From Chlamydiota bacterium (GTDB lineage Bacteria > Chlamydiota > Chlamydiia > Chlamydiales > SM23-39), in contig JAJFMM010000211.1 of the NCBI GenBank assembly GCA_021772165.1, forward strand, positions 1 to 14,735: DNA of 14,735 nucleotides, written 5' to 3'. Position 1 is the stretch's first letter. Every line of letters begins with the position of its first letter. Both the position numbers and the translations under genes were made by a program. Below the pieces are notes generated by a model. That model was not told where the DNA came from. It did not search any database and saw nothing but the letters and a program-made list of their open reading frames with translations. This document shows positions 1 through 6,311 of the stretch, one piece after another.

Positions 1-2
1 AA

Positions 3-785
3 ACTCGCCTGCTCAAAGATTGGGCTGACGAAATTCACAGGGAGTCTTTGCTTCTGATGGAGTTGTCCCAGAGCTCCGGCTACTCGGTCCAAGAACTTGC
101 AAAAACTCTCCCTCAAGCGCTGATCGTCGTGCCTGAAGCGGACAAGGAGAGCCAAGTATGTAGGTCAGAAGATCTGCTGACTTGCTTTCCTCAGCTTCAT
201 GGTTTCATTGCAGGGACGATCGCCCCCTATATCGAATCACTGTTGGGAGAGCCCTACGTTCTTTTCAAAGACAAACTCAATTTCAAATGGCCTGGCGGAG
301 GAGGATTCCCTGCCCACCAAGATTTCCCAGCTTTCGATTTTTTAGGACCGCGAATCCATGTAACCGCGATGGTTGCCATCGACCCTGCAACCATCGAAAA
401 TGGCTGCCTGCAAGTGGCCGACGACTGGTGCAGTACGTTTGCAGACGATCCAGCCATCGATTCGGAACTTCTCGCCGAAGGAAGAGCTGTTCTACCCTAT
501 ATCATAGAGGGGAAGAACCACGGCTCTATCCAACCGGCATTATCCCAGAAAATCAAGTGGACGCCCCTTGAGGCTTTGCCTGGAGACGTCATCCTCATCT
601 CCTCATTTGTGCCCCACTACTCTGAACCGAATAGGAGCCAACTTCCCCGTAGAGCGATGCTCTTCACCCTGAATCGTTTTTTCGAAGGAGATCACAGAGG
701 TGCGTACTATTACGTAAAACGTCATGATTTCGATAATCCAGCCTTCCACTTTGCAACCCCAACGCATGCGAGGAGCAAAGATTAG
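3..785 (+). CDS. Phytanoyl-CoA dioxygenase (PhyH) family protein, 5'-truncated by window edge
   Basis: Likely an Fe(II)/2-oxoglutarate-dependent oxygenase of the PhyH family, which hydroxylates an organic substrate using O2 and 2-oxoglutarate in the cytoplasm. The frame is open to the left edge, so the first residues seen (TRLLKDWADEIH) are not the start. A TTG at 48 is only internal. The metal-binding triad is visible: H-x-D in FPAHQDF (codons 315-323) and the distal His in SFVPHYSEPN near codon 615. It is followed by Arg-Arg about 11 residues later, where the family binds the 2-oxoglutarate carboxylate. The CRSED segment near codon 160 matches the first strand region of the family. The substrate cannot be read from sequence; relatives act on small metabolites as well as fatty acyl-CoA. 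It ends 37 bp before a strong palindrome and is not obviously co-transcribed with the next gene, 210 bp away. The family call is fairly sure and the specificity unknown. Confidence 0.85.
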   Translation, partial: TRLLKDWADEIHRESLLLMELSQSSGYSVQELAKTLPQALIVVPEADKESQVCRSEDLLTCFPQLHGFIAGTIAPYIESLLGEPYVLFKDKLNFKWPGGGGFPAHQDFPAFDFLGPRIHVTAMVAIDPATIENGCLQVADDWCSTFADDPAIDSELLAEGRAVLPYIIEGKNHGSIQPALSQKIKWTPLEALPGDVILISSFVPHYSEPNRSQLPRRAMLFTLNRFFEGDHRGAYYYVKRHDFDNPAFHFATPTHARSKD

Positions 786-822
786 GCAAGAGGATATCGC
801 CGCTGCATTTGGAATAGAAAGC

Positions 823-921
823 AGGACAGGATAAGCAAGATCGCCTACGGCGGCAGGATTCGCAGGATCATCTTTTATATCCTGCGAATCCTGCCGCTTG
901 CGATCCTGTTTATCCTGTCCT
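823..921. repeat. Large interrupted palindrome built from ATCCTG units; possible terminator
   Basis: The left arm (823-868, 46 nt) and right arm (879-921, 43 nt) are inverted copies around a 10-nt loop (869-878). Pairing is near perfect: 18 uninterrupted pairs next to the loop, a 3-nt bulge, then a further stretch with two mismatches. Each arm repeats the hexamer ATCCTG (or CAGGAT) at short spacing, four times in the right arm (879, 888, 903, 912). Right after the right arm comes TCTTTTATTAG, a short T-rich tail. Intergenic elements rich in ATCCTG recur in many bacterial genomes, so this is probably one copy of a dispersed family. It could also end transcription of the dioxygenase gene and insulate the sugar-transporter unit. 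Confidence 0.85.
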
Positions 922-995
922 CTCTTTTATTAGAAAATATCCTTGAGCGTAACGTAAAAATTTAGTTCACTAAGGAACGGACTTTTTGGAGCGTT

Positions 996-2327
996 ATGAA
1001 AGAAAAACACCCGTTTGCCCCGTATGTCGTTTTCTCTTCTGTGATCGCCGCTCTCGGCGCTTTTCTTTTTGGCTATCACACAGCAATCATCTCAGGAGCC
1101 ATTCTCTTTATCACTGAAGAGTTTGGGCTGACCTTTTTTCAGCAGGAATTCTTAATCAGCAGCACGCTGATCGGCTGCGTGATCGGCGCCCTATCCGGCG
1201 GCATTTCCGACTATTTTGGGCGTAAACGTACACTCATTTATGATGCTTTCATCTACCTCATTGCCACCTTTCTCCTCTTCGATGCTCAGAGCTACGGCAT
1301 GCTGATCACAGGAAGAATCGTTGTGGGATTTGCCATCGGTATTGCTTCTGTCACAGTGCCCCTCTACATTGCTGAAATTGCACCCGCTGAGAGCCGAGGC
1401 AGACTTGTATCGCTCAACCAGCTACTCATCACTATCGGGATTTTAGTCTCTTTTTGGGTCGCCTACATCTATGCCGCGCAAGAAAATTGGAGAACGATGT
1501 TCTCTTTTGCGATGATCCCTGCTCTCGTGCAGCTTTTTTGCCTGCTGTTCATTTCGGAAACACCGGCCTGGTTGCTTAGCAAAGGAAAGTCCAAACAGGC
1601 AGAAAAAGCGCTTCATCGCTTGAAGATGGCCTCGCCCAAGGCGCATCTAACGCCTCAAGAGAAGAAGCAGAACCAGCCGATGAGAAAGAAGTTCAAAGCG
1701 CTCTTGAGTCCTGAAGTACGCGCACCTGTTCTGATCGGTATAGGCATCAGCATTTTTCAGCAGATCACAGGGATCAACACCGTCATCTACTATGCACCGC
1801 GAGTCTTTCAATACGCGGGGTTTCAATCGGAAGAATCCGCGATTCTTGCCACAGTTTGGGTGGGCGTGGTCAATGTGGTTATGACGATTGTGGGTCTATG
1901 GCTCGTCGATCGCATCGGTAGAAGACCTCTTGTTCTGATAGGGGTGGCTGGAATGACAGTTTGCCTGGCTGTTTTAGCTTCCTCCTTCATGTTTGAAGCG
2001 AAGGTGGGCGTTCTTTCTGTGGTTGCGATCTTAGCCTACATCGGCTTCTTTGCACCCGGCCTTGGCATTGTCACCTGGCTGATCATTTCTGAGATCTACC
2101 CCCTCGGCATTCGAGGAAGAGCGATGTCCGTTGCGACCTTCTTCAACTGGGGCGCGAACTACGTGGTATCGCTTACCTTCCTGACGCTGATCCAGCTTCT
2201 GACTATCGGAGGCACCTACTGGCTCTTCACACTCATCTGTATCGGCTGTTTCATCTTCATCTGGAAGAAAGTTCCGGAAACGAAGGGAAAAACCTTCGAG
2301 CAAATCCAAGCCTTTTGGCAAAAATAA
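996..2327 (+). CDS. MFS sugar porter family sugar/H+ symporter (12 TM)
   Basis: An inner-membrane importer of the sugar porter branch of the major facilitator superfamily (XylE/GalP/GLUT-like), probably taking up a hexose or pentose with protons. The 443 residues are typical of the family and give twelve hydrophobic segments. Family signatures occur in order: GISDYFGRKRT after TM2, a PESPRWL-like SETPAWLL before the central loop, QQITGINTVIYYAP in TM7, DRIGRRPL between TM8 and TM9, and PETKGKTFEQI at the C-terminus. QQITGIN and its neighbours form the sugar-binding core in this family. The ATG follows a GGAG at 987-990. It starts a unit with the aldolase gene 12 bp downstream and then the ZIP-like gene, suggesting that imported sugar feeds glycolysis. 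The exact sugar is not predictable. No convincing promoter was found in 922-986. Confidence 0.93.
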   Translation: MKEKHPFAPYVVFSSVIAALGAFLFGYHTAIISGAILFITEEFGLTFFQQEFLISSTLIGCVIGALSGGISDYFGRKRTLIYDAFIYLIATFLLFDAQSYGMLITGRIVVGFAIGIASVTVPLYIAEIAPAESRGRLVSLNQLLITIGILVSFWVAYIYAAQENWRTMFSFAMIPALVQLFCLLFISETPAWLLSKGKSKQAEKALHRLKMASPKAHLTPQEKKQNQPMRKKFKALLSPEVRAPVLIGIGISIFQQITGINTVIYYAPRVFQYAGFQSEESAILATVWVGVVNVVMTIVGLWLVDRIGRRPLVLIGVAGMTVCLAVLASSFMFEAKVGVLSVVAILAYIGFFAPGLGIVTWLIISEIYPLGIRGRAMSVATFFNWGANYVVSLTFLTLIQLLTIGGTYWLFTLICIGCFIFIWKKVPETKGKTFEQIQAFWQK

Positions 2328-2339
2328 AAAGGAAATACT

Positions 2340-3395
2340 ATGTCGTTCTCTGAAATTGAGACCCTACTAGGGCAAGAGGCTGAATCGCTCCTCAAGCACG
2401 TTAGCAAAACCGTCTCCAAAGATAAGCTCCATGTTCCCGGCTCCGATTGGGTCGATCGAATCTTCTCTCCAAGCAGCCGCAACATCCGCACCATGTGTAA
2501 TCTGCAGAGACTCTTTGGGCATGGACGACTGGCTAACACCGGCTACCTCTCGATCCTACCCGTCGATCAGGGCATCGAGCATTCAGCCGGCGCATCCTTC
2601 GCACCCAATCCGGAGTACTTCGATCCGGAAAACATCATCCGCCTAGCGATCGAAGGTGGCTGTAACGGTGTTGCAACGACGCTTGGCACACTTGGGATTG
2701 TTGCGAGAAAGTACGCCCACAAGATACCGCTGATCCTCAAGTTCAACCACAATGAGCTCTTGACCTACCCGAACATCTTCGACCAGACGCCCTTTGCCTC
2801 CGTCCAGCAAGCCTACGAGATGGGCTGCGTGGCACTCGGTGCGACGATCTATTTCGGCTCACCGGAATGCAGACGCCAGATCCAAGAAGTCTCAGAAGCC
2901 TTTGAGCACGCGCATCAGCTCGGCATGGGCACAATCCTCTGGTGCTACCTACGCAATAACGCTTTCAAAACCGATGATAAAGATTACCACGAAGCAGCCG
3001 ACCTGACAGGACAAGCCAACCACCTCGGCGCCACGATCGAAGCGGACATCGTCAAACAGAAACTGCCCACACTCAACGGCGGCTATACCGCGCTGAAGTT
3101 CGGCAAGTACTCCGACAAAATGTACAGCGAGCTCAGCACAGATCATCCGATCGACCTGACGCGTTACCAAGTCATCAATGGCTACATGGGACGCATCGGC
3201 CTGATCAATTCTGGCGGACCGTCCGGCAAAAATGATCTCGGAGATGCTGTGCGTACAGCAGTGATCAATAAACGCGCCGGAGGCGTAGGCCTCATATCGG
3301 GAAGGAAATCGTTCCAAAAGCCGATGAAAGAGGGCGTAAAACTACTCAACACCATCCAGGATGTGTATCTCTCTAAGGAGATCACACTGGCTTAA
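2340..3395 (+). CDS. fbaB: Class I fructose-bisphosphate aldolase, DhnA/FbaB type
   Basis: Cleaves fructose-1,6-bisphosphate to dihydroxyacetone phosphate and glyceraldehyde-3-phosphate, or does the reverse, in the cytoplasm. The 351-residue length and the whole pattern fit the DhnA/FbaB family, the aldolase type also used by Chlamydia. Visible signatures are SILPVDQGIEHSAG (about 71-84), LKFNHNELL (133-141), EADIVKQK (234-241) and the C-terminal GGVGLISGRKSF, a phosphate-binding loop. Lys239 in DIVKQK sits where FbaB forms the Schiff base with substrate. SINSGG-type glycines in the LINSGG segment are also present. The ATG lies 12 bp after the transporter stop, preceded by AAAAAGGAAA (SD AGGA), so it is almost surely co-transcribed with it. 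Nothing looks broken. Confidence is high for the family and good for the in vivo reaction. Confidence 0.94.
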   Translation: MSFSEIETLLGQEAESLLKHVSKTVSKDKLHVPGSDWVDRIFSPSSRNIRTMCNLQRLFGHGRLANTGYLSILPVDQGIEHSAGASFAPNPEYFDPENIIRLAIEGGCNGVATTLGTLGIVARKYAHKIPLILKFNHNELLTYPNIFDQTPFASVQQAYEMGCVALGATIYFGSPECRRQIQEVSEAFEHAHQLGMGTILWCYLRNNAFKTDDKDYHEAADLTGQANHLGATIEADIVKQKLPTLNGGYTALKFGKYSDKMYSELSTDHPIDLTRYQVINGYMGRIGLINSGGPSGKNDLGDAVRTAVINKRAGGVGLISGRKSFQKPMKEGVKLLNTIQDVYLSKEITLA

Positions 3396-3408
3396 ATGAG
3401 GTTTTTTC

Positions 3409-4125
3409 ATGGTCCCAGTCTATTGGATAGTACTCTATACATTGATACCCGCAGCACTTGCCGTCGTCGGAGGTCTGGGAGCATCGCTCTACATTCCGAA
3501 GAAGAAATTCGTCGCAGGACTGCAGCACTTTGTAGCAGGGATCGTCCTAGCCGCTGTGGCCATCGAACTCTTACCGGAAATCCTGGGTAAAGGATCTGTC
3601 TGGTCCATTGGATTGGGATTTGCCGTCGGCGTGATCTTCATGCTGCTCCTGCATGAAGGCGTGCACTACCTCGCTCACTCAGACCAGGGCAAAAAAGGGC
3701 TGCCGCTTGGCATGATCGCCGGAGTGGGCATCGATTTCCTGATGGACGGTATCCTAATTGGCGTTTCCTTCTTGGTAGGGATGCAGAGCGGGATACTCAT
3801 CGCCGTTTCTTTAAGCTTATGCGCTTTTTTTCTTAATCTGAGCGTTGGCACCACCATGATCAAAAAAGAGATTACTAAGAGAAAGCAACTGATCACCATC
3901 TTGATTGTCGCAGCGATGCTGCCTCTCGGAGCCTTAATTGGCGGTGGAATCCTCTCTCATCTACCCTCTTCGATTATGCAAGAGGTGCTCTCCTTTGGAG
4001 TCGCAGCCCTACTCTTCCTCGCGGTGGAAGAGCTGCTCGTAGAAGTGCATAAGGAGCACGATACCCTCTGGGTGTCGGCCTCCTTCTTCCTAGGCTTTCT
4101 AGTGATCCTACTCTTTAAAATATAA
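3409..4125 (+). CDS. ZIP-like divalent metal permease (divergent subfamily)
   Basis: A 238-residue membrane protein with about eight hydrophobic segments that resembles the ZIP family of metal transporters. TM2 carries QHFVAGIVLAAVAIELLPE (residues about 39-57), the His/Glu-rich helix typical of one bacterial ZIP subgroup. TM4 carries GIDFLMDGILIG (107-118), where the usual HNxPDG or HNxPEG motif has become DFLMDG. TM5 (AFFLNLSVG) lacks the second His-Glu pair. E207 and E208 of TM6 are kept. So one metal site seems altered and the second lost, and the substrate may not be zinc. A GAGG at 3398-3401 precedes the ATG by 7 nt and fixes the start; an earlier ATG at 3396 is in another frame. It ends the sugar transporter-aldolase unit after a 13-bp gap. 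Its link to sugar metabolism is unclear. Confidence 0.75.
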   Translation: MVPVYWIVLYTLIPAALAVVGGLGASLYIPKKKFVAGLQHFVAGIVLAAVAIELLPEILGKGSVWSIGLGFAVGVIFMLLLHEGVHYLAHSDQGKKGLPLGMIAGVGIDFLMDGILIGVSFLVGMQSGILIAVSLSLCAFFLNLSVGTTMIKKEITKRKQLITILIVAAMLPLGALIGGGILSHLPSSIMQEVLSFGVAALLFLAVEELLVEVHKEHDTLWVSASFFLGFLVILLFKI

Positions 4126-4173
4126 ACTATAGAGACGAGCTAAGAGCGCATTTGTCTTTATTTGTCTGGTAAA

Positions 4174-5610
4174 TCAGTGTTCCCAGGGGAAGGGCTTGTT
4201 GGGTGGTGGGACGTCATGTTCCGGTTGCATGAACGTGTTCACGAGGCCTCCTGCATAACCACCGCCTGGTAGGTGCTTAGCTGCCAGGAGTGCTGCTATA
4301 CTGGCAGCTCCGGCAGCGACAGCTAGCTTAGGCTTCTGGATCGTGCCTGTCATCGGAATCTTTAGTACATAATCTGTGGGGACTCGTTTGATGCGCAGTG
4401 TGTCTCTCAGTGTTTCTGCTGTGAATCCTAAGACCATATCGAGTTTATCGTTGACCAGGTCGATATTGCCCCATGTGCAAAAACGGATTGCTTGGGCTGC
4501 AAGAGCGTCCATTCTATTGGTCTGCATAACGCCATTTTGTAGCTTGAAAAAGAGGGGAGTAAACCAGACTTCCATCTCTTTTGTGCGGGAGAAGAAATTA
4601 TTTTTCAGCAGGCTGACCATAGAGGCTAGCGCACTCCCATTTTTACAGAGGATTTTGCCCACGTCGAGGGTGCCGCGTCCGATCTGAACACTATTCCAAT
4701 GAAAAGGGCGAGCCAGAAAGAGGCGGAAGTTGGTCGGCTCAATGCGGAGCTGTATCGGATTTTTCGCTTCAACCCCTGTTAAAAACATCGGGTTCATGCC
4801 GGATAGTAACTGTTTGGATAGAGCGGGTGTCAATTGAAGCGTGGCTCTGAATGCTTGGCGAAGTGTGAGGACTTTATGGTTGAGGTTGCCATCGATCTGG
4901 GCATCTCCGTTAGGCGAGTGGAAGGTAAGATCGCATGTGCCGCTCTGATTCTGATACGTTACAGAGCCCTCTAAGGTAAAGGTATCTCCCACAATCTCAA
5001 GTAGGTCTGCTTCTGAAAAATAGTTGCGAAAGGCGAGGTAGCGAGCCAGTGCGAGTGTAGGGAAATCGACGATTTGTCCGCGGATCGAAAAGTCCGGTGC
5101 AGCCTCGAAGAAGTGACTGACTTGGCCTGTGATGGAGAGCGAACCATTTTTTTTATCCTGCATCGTTCTTGCTGCGAGGGTGAAGTCCGCGGAGCCTTCA
5201 TGGAGGCGGAAGGAAGCATGGAGTTTTTCTAGTGAGCTCGGAGGGGTGTCCTTTGCCTGAAAGTGGAAGTCGCCACCTTGTAGGCTAAAGTCTCCTGTGA
5301 GATTCACTAATTTTTCCGGTGTCAGTAGATCGTCGAGTTTCCAGAGCGGGACATTCGCTTGGAGGCTCTCAACGGAGCCTTGGAATTCTTCATTCTTGAG
5401 CGTGAGCTTGCTAATCTTTTGCGGCCCAAACCAGGAGAGATGGAGATACTGGATGTCTGCATCGGTCTTCGTTTTGTTCTCAATCCAATGTATGAGAAAG
5501 CGTTTCCCCAGTGTGGTCGAGAGAATCTGTGGGAAAAAAACAACGAATAGAATCACACAGAGTGCGATGAGAGTTGCCAACCATTTTCTGTGTTTCGTCC
5601 AAAGTGCCAC
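4174..5610 (-). CDS. Membrane-anchored AsmA-like envelope protein
   Basis: A 478-residue protein with one N-terminal membrane segment (about residues 10-31, flanked by basic KHRKW) and a long beta-rich periplasmic-type region. This is the layout of AsmA/TamB-like proteins, which bridge the two membranes or shape outer-membrane lipid. Supporting pieces are YLHLSWFGPQKISKLTLK near the start and, at residues about 370-430, a segment ending in IPMTGTIQKPKL, close to the G-T-(L/I)-xx-P motif that closes AsmA-like C-domains. The last 50 residues are Gly/Ala-rich, then PPPNKPFPWEH. The start is GTG (5610); the same frame has a TAA 27-29 nt upstream and no other start between, and the Shine-Dalgarno is poor. 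It is the last gene of the minus-strand run. Function is inferred from fold pattern only; a specific orthologue is not recognised. Confidence 0.6.
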   Translation of the reverse strand: MALWTKHRKWLATLIALCVILFVVFFPQILSTTLGKRFLIHWIENKTKTDADIQYLHLSWFGPQKISKLTLKNEEFQGSVESLQANVPLWKLDDLLTPEKLVNLTGDFSLQGGDFHFQAKDTPPSSLEKLHASFRLHEGSADFTLAARTMQDKKNGSLSITGQVSHFFEAAPDFSIRGQIVDFPTLALARYLAFRNYFSEADLLEIVGDTFTLEGSVTYQNQSGTCDLTFHSPNGDAQIDGNLNHKVLTLRQAFRATLQLTPALSKQLLSGMNPMFLTGVEAKNPIQLRIEPTNFRLFLARPFHWNSVQIGRGTLDVGKILCKNGSALASMVSLLKNNFFSRTKEMEVWFTPLFFKLQNGVMQTNRMDALAAQAIRFCTWGNIDLVNDKLDMVLGFTAETLRDTLRIKRVPTDYVLKIPMTGTIQKPKLAVAAGAASIAALLAAKHLPGGGYAGGLVNTFMQPEHDVPPPNKPFPWEH

Positions 5611-5699
5611 GAAGAATCCATCCGGTTTTTTTTAATCCATAACTGATAGCGGAGTATTCCAGCAATCGATTTGCTATCTTCGTCTCTATTTGTATGCAT
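5553..5699 (-). pseudogene. Duplicated remnant of the NUDIX gene 3' end (possible 48-codon ORF)
   Basis: Bases 5637-5682 match 5769-5814, the 3' end of the intact NUDIX gene, at 39 of 46 positions with no gap. In the matching frame the fragment reads EDSKSIAGILRYQLWIKK against EDAKTIAGILHYQLWEKK in the intact protein, 14 of 18 residues identical. An ATG at 5699 opens this frame, which runs to a TGA at 5553 inside the AsmA-like gene. Its last 60 bases or more lie within that gene in another frame. No Shine-Dalgarno precedes the ATG, so expression is doubtful. The simplest reading is an old tandem duplication with a 132-bp offset spanning the junction of the two genes. A frame kept open could mean translation, or chance. 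Confidence 0.7.
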
Positions 5700-5716
5700 G
5701 TTATCAAAATGATAAC
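5700..5716. repeat. Perfect short palindrome, possible operator
   Basis: GTTATCA-AAA-TGATAAC is a perfect 7-bp inverted repeat with a 3-nt centre, lying between the NUDIX gene and the AsmA-like gene. It is A+T-rich and lacks a T-run on the minus strand, so it is a poor terminator. Its symmetry and size would suit binding of a dimeric regulator, but there is no independent evidence for that. Confidence 0.4.
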
Positions 5717-5747
5717 TTTGCTGTGTGGTAAAAGAGATCTTCGGAAT

Positions 5748-6311
5748 TCAATCCCCGTTTTTCTTTTCCCACAGCTGATAGTGGAGTATTCCTGCAATCG
5801 TTTTGGCATCTTCGATCTTTCCCTCTTCAATCATTTTGATCGCATCGGGCAGATAGGTCGGTAGGACGTCGATTCCCTCATCATCGTCAGGTGCCAGTGT
5901 GGAGGGCAGTAGATCCTTTGCCACAAAGAGATGGAGTCTCTCATTACAAAAGCCGGGAGCACTATAGAAGGATGAGAGCTTTGTGAGGCGGCCTGCTTTA
6001 TATCCAACCTCCTCTTGCAGCTCTCTTTGTGCACAAAAGAGGGGAGCTTCATCCTGCTCTAATTTGCCGGCAGGTAGCTCAAGGATGATCTCTCCGACGG
6101 CGCGTCGCCACTGTTTGATCAGCAGCAGGCGTCCTTTGGGATCGATCGGCACGATCACGACGGCTCCTGGATGGTCGACCAGCTCAAAGACTTTGGTCTT
6201 GTCTTCCATCTTGTAGGTGTCGAGCCGCAGCTTGAGGATTTTTCCCTTATAAACCCAATGGCTCTCTAGTACTTTTTCACTTTTCCGCTTGTTTTCAGCA
6301 TTTTCACTCAT
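5748..6311 (-). CDS. NUDIX hydrolase, ADP-ribose pyrophosphatase type
   Basis: Hydrolyses nucleoside diphosphates linked to another moiety, probably ADP-ribose to AMP and ribose-5-phosphate, in the cytoplasm with Mg2+. The 187 residues include a perfect Nudix box from Gly82 to Tyr104: G-x5-E-x7-REL-QEEVGY, with catalytic E97, E100 and E101. Pro119 (SAPGF) lies 15 residues after the box, the spacing used to recognise the ADP-ribose pyrophosphatase subfamily. The N-terminal FELVDHPGAVVIVPID segment is also typical. Its ATG overlaps the glmS TGA (ATGA, 6308-6311), so translation is probably coupled to glmS. That suggests a role in handling sugar nucleotides, though ADP-ribose hydrolysis remains the default. 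A decayed copy of its 3' end lies downstream. Confidence 0.9.
   Translation of the reverse strand: MSENAENKRKSEKVLESHWVYKGKILKLRLDTYKMEDKTKVFELVDHPGAVVIVPIDPKGRLLLIKQWRRAVGEIILELPAGKLEQDEAPLFCAQRELQEEVGYKAGRLTKLSSFYSAPGFCNERLHLFVAKDLLPSTLAPDDDEGIDVLPTYLPDAIKMIEEGKIEDAKTIAGILHYQLWEKKNGD

Noticed and set aside
922..986. Promoter for the sugar transporter unit
   Set aside because: TTGAGC at 943-948 is a fair -35, but no -10 of reasonable quality lies 16-18 bp after it.
2743..3385. Several minus-strand open frames inside the aldolase gene
   Set aside because: Shadows of the strongly supported aldolase frame, with Arg/Pro/Ser-rich low-complexity composition.
4126..4173. Terminator between the converging ZIP-like and AsmA-like genes
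   Set aside because: No stem of useful length with a T-run on either strand; nothing else seen in this gap.
5480..5830. A 116-codon minus-strand frame across the NUDIX/AsmA-like gap
   Set aside because: It is a mix of out-of-frame readings of two genes plus the duplicated fragment; the fragment's informative frame is the one ending at 5553.
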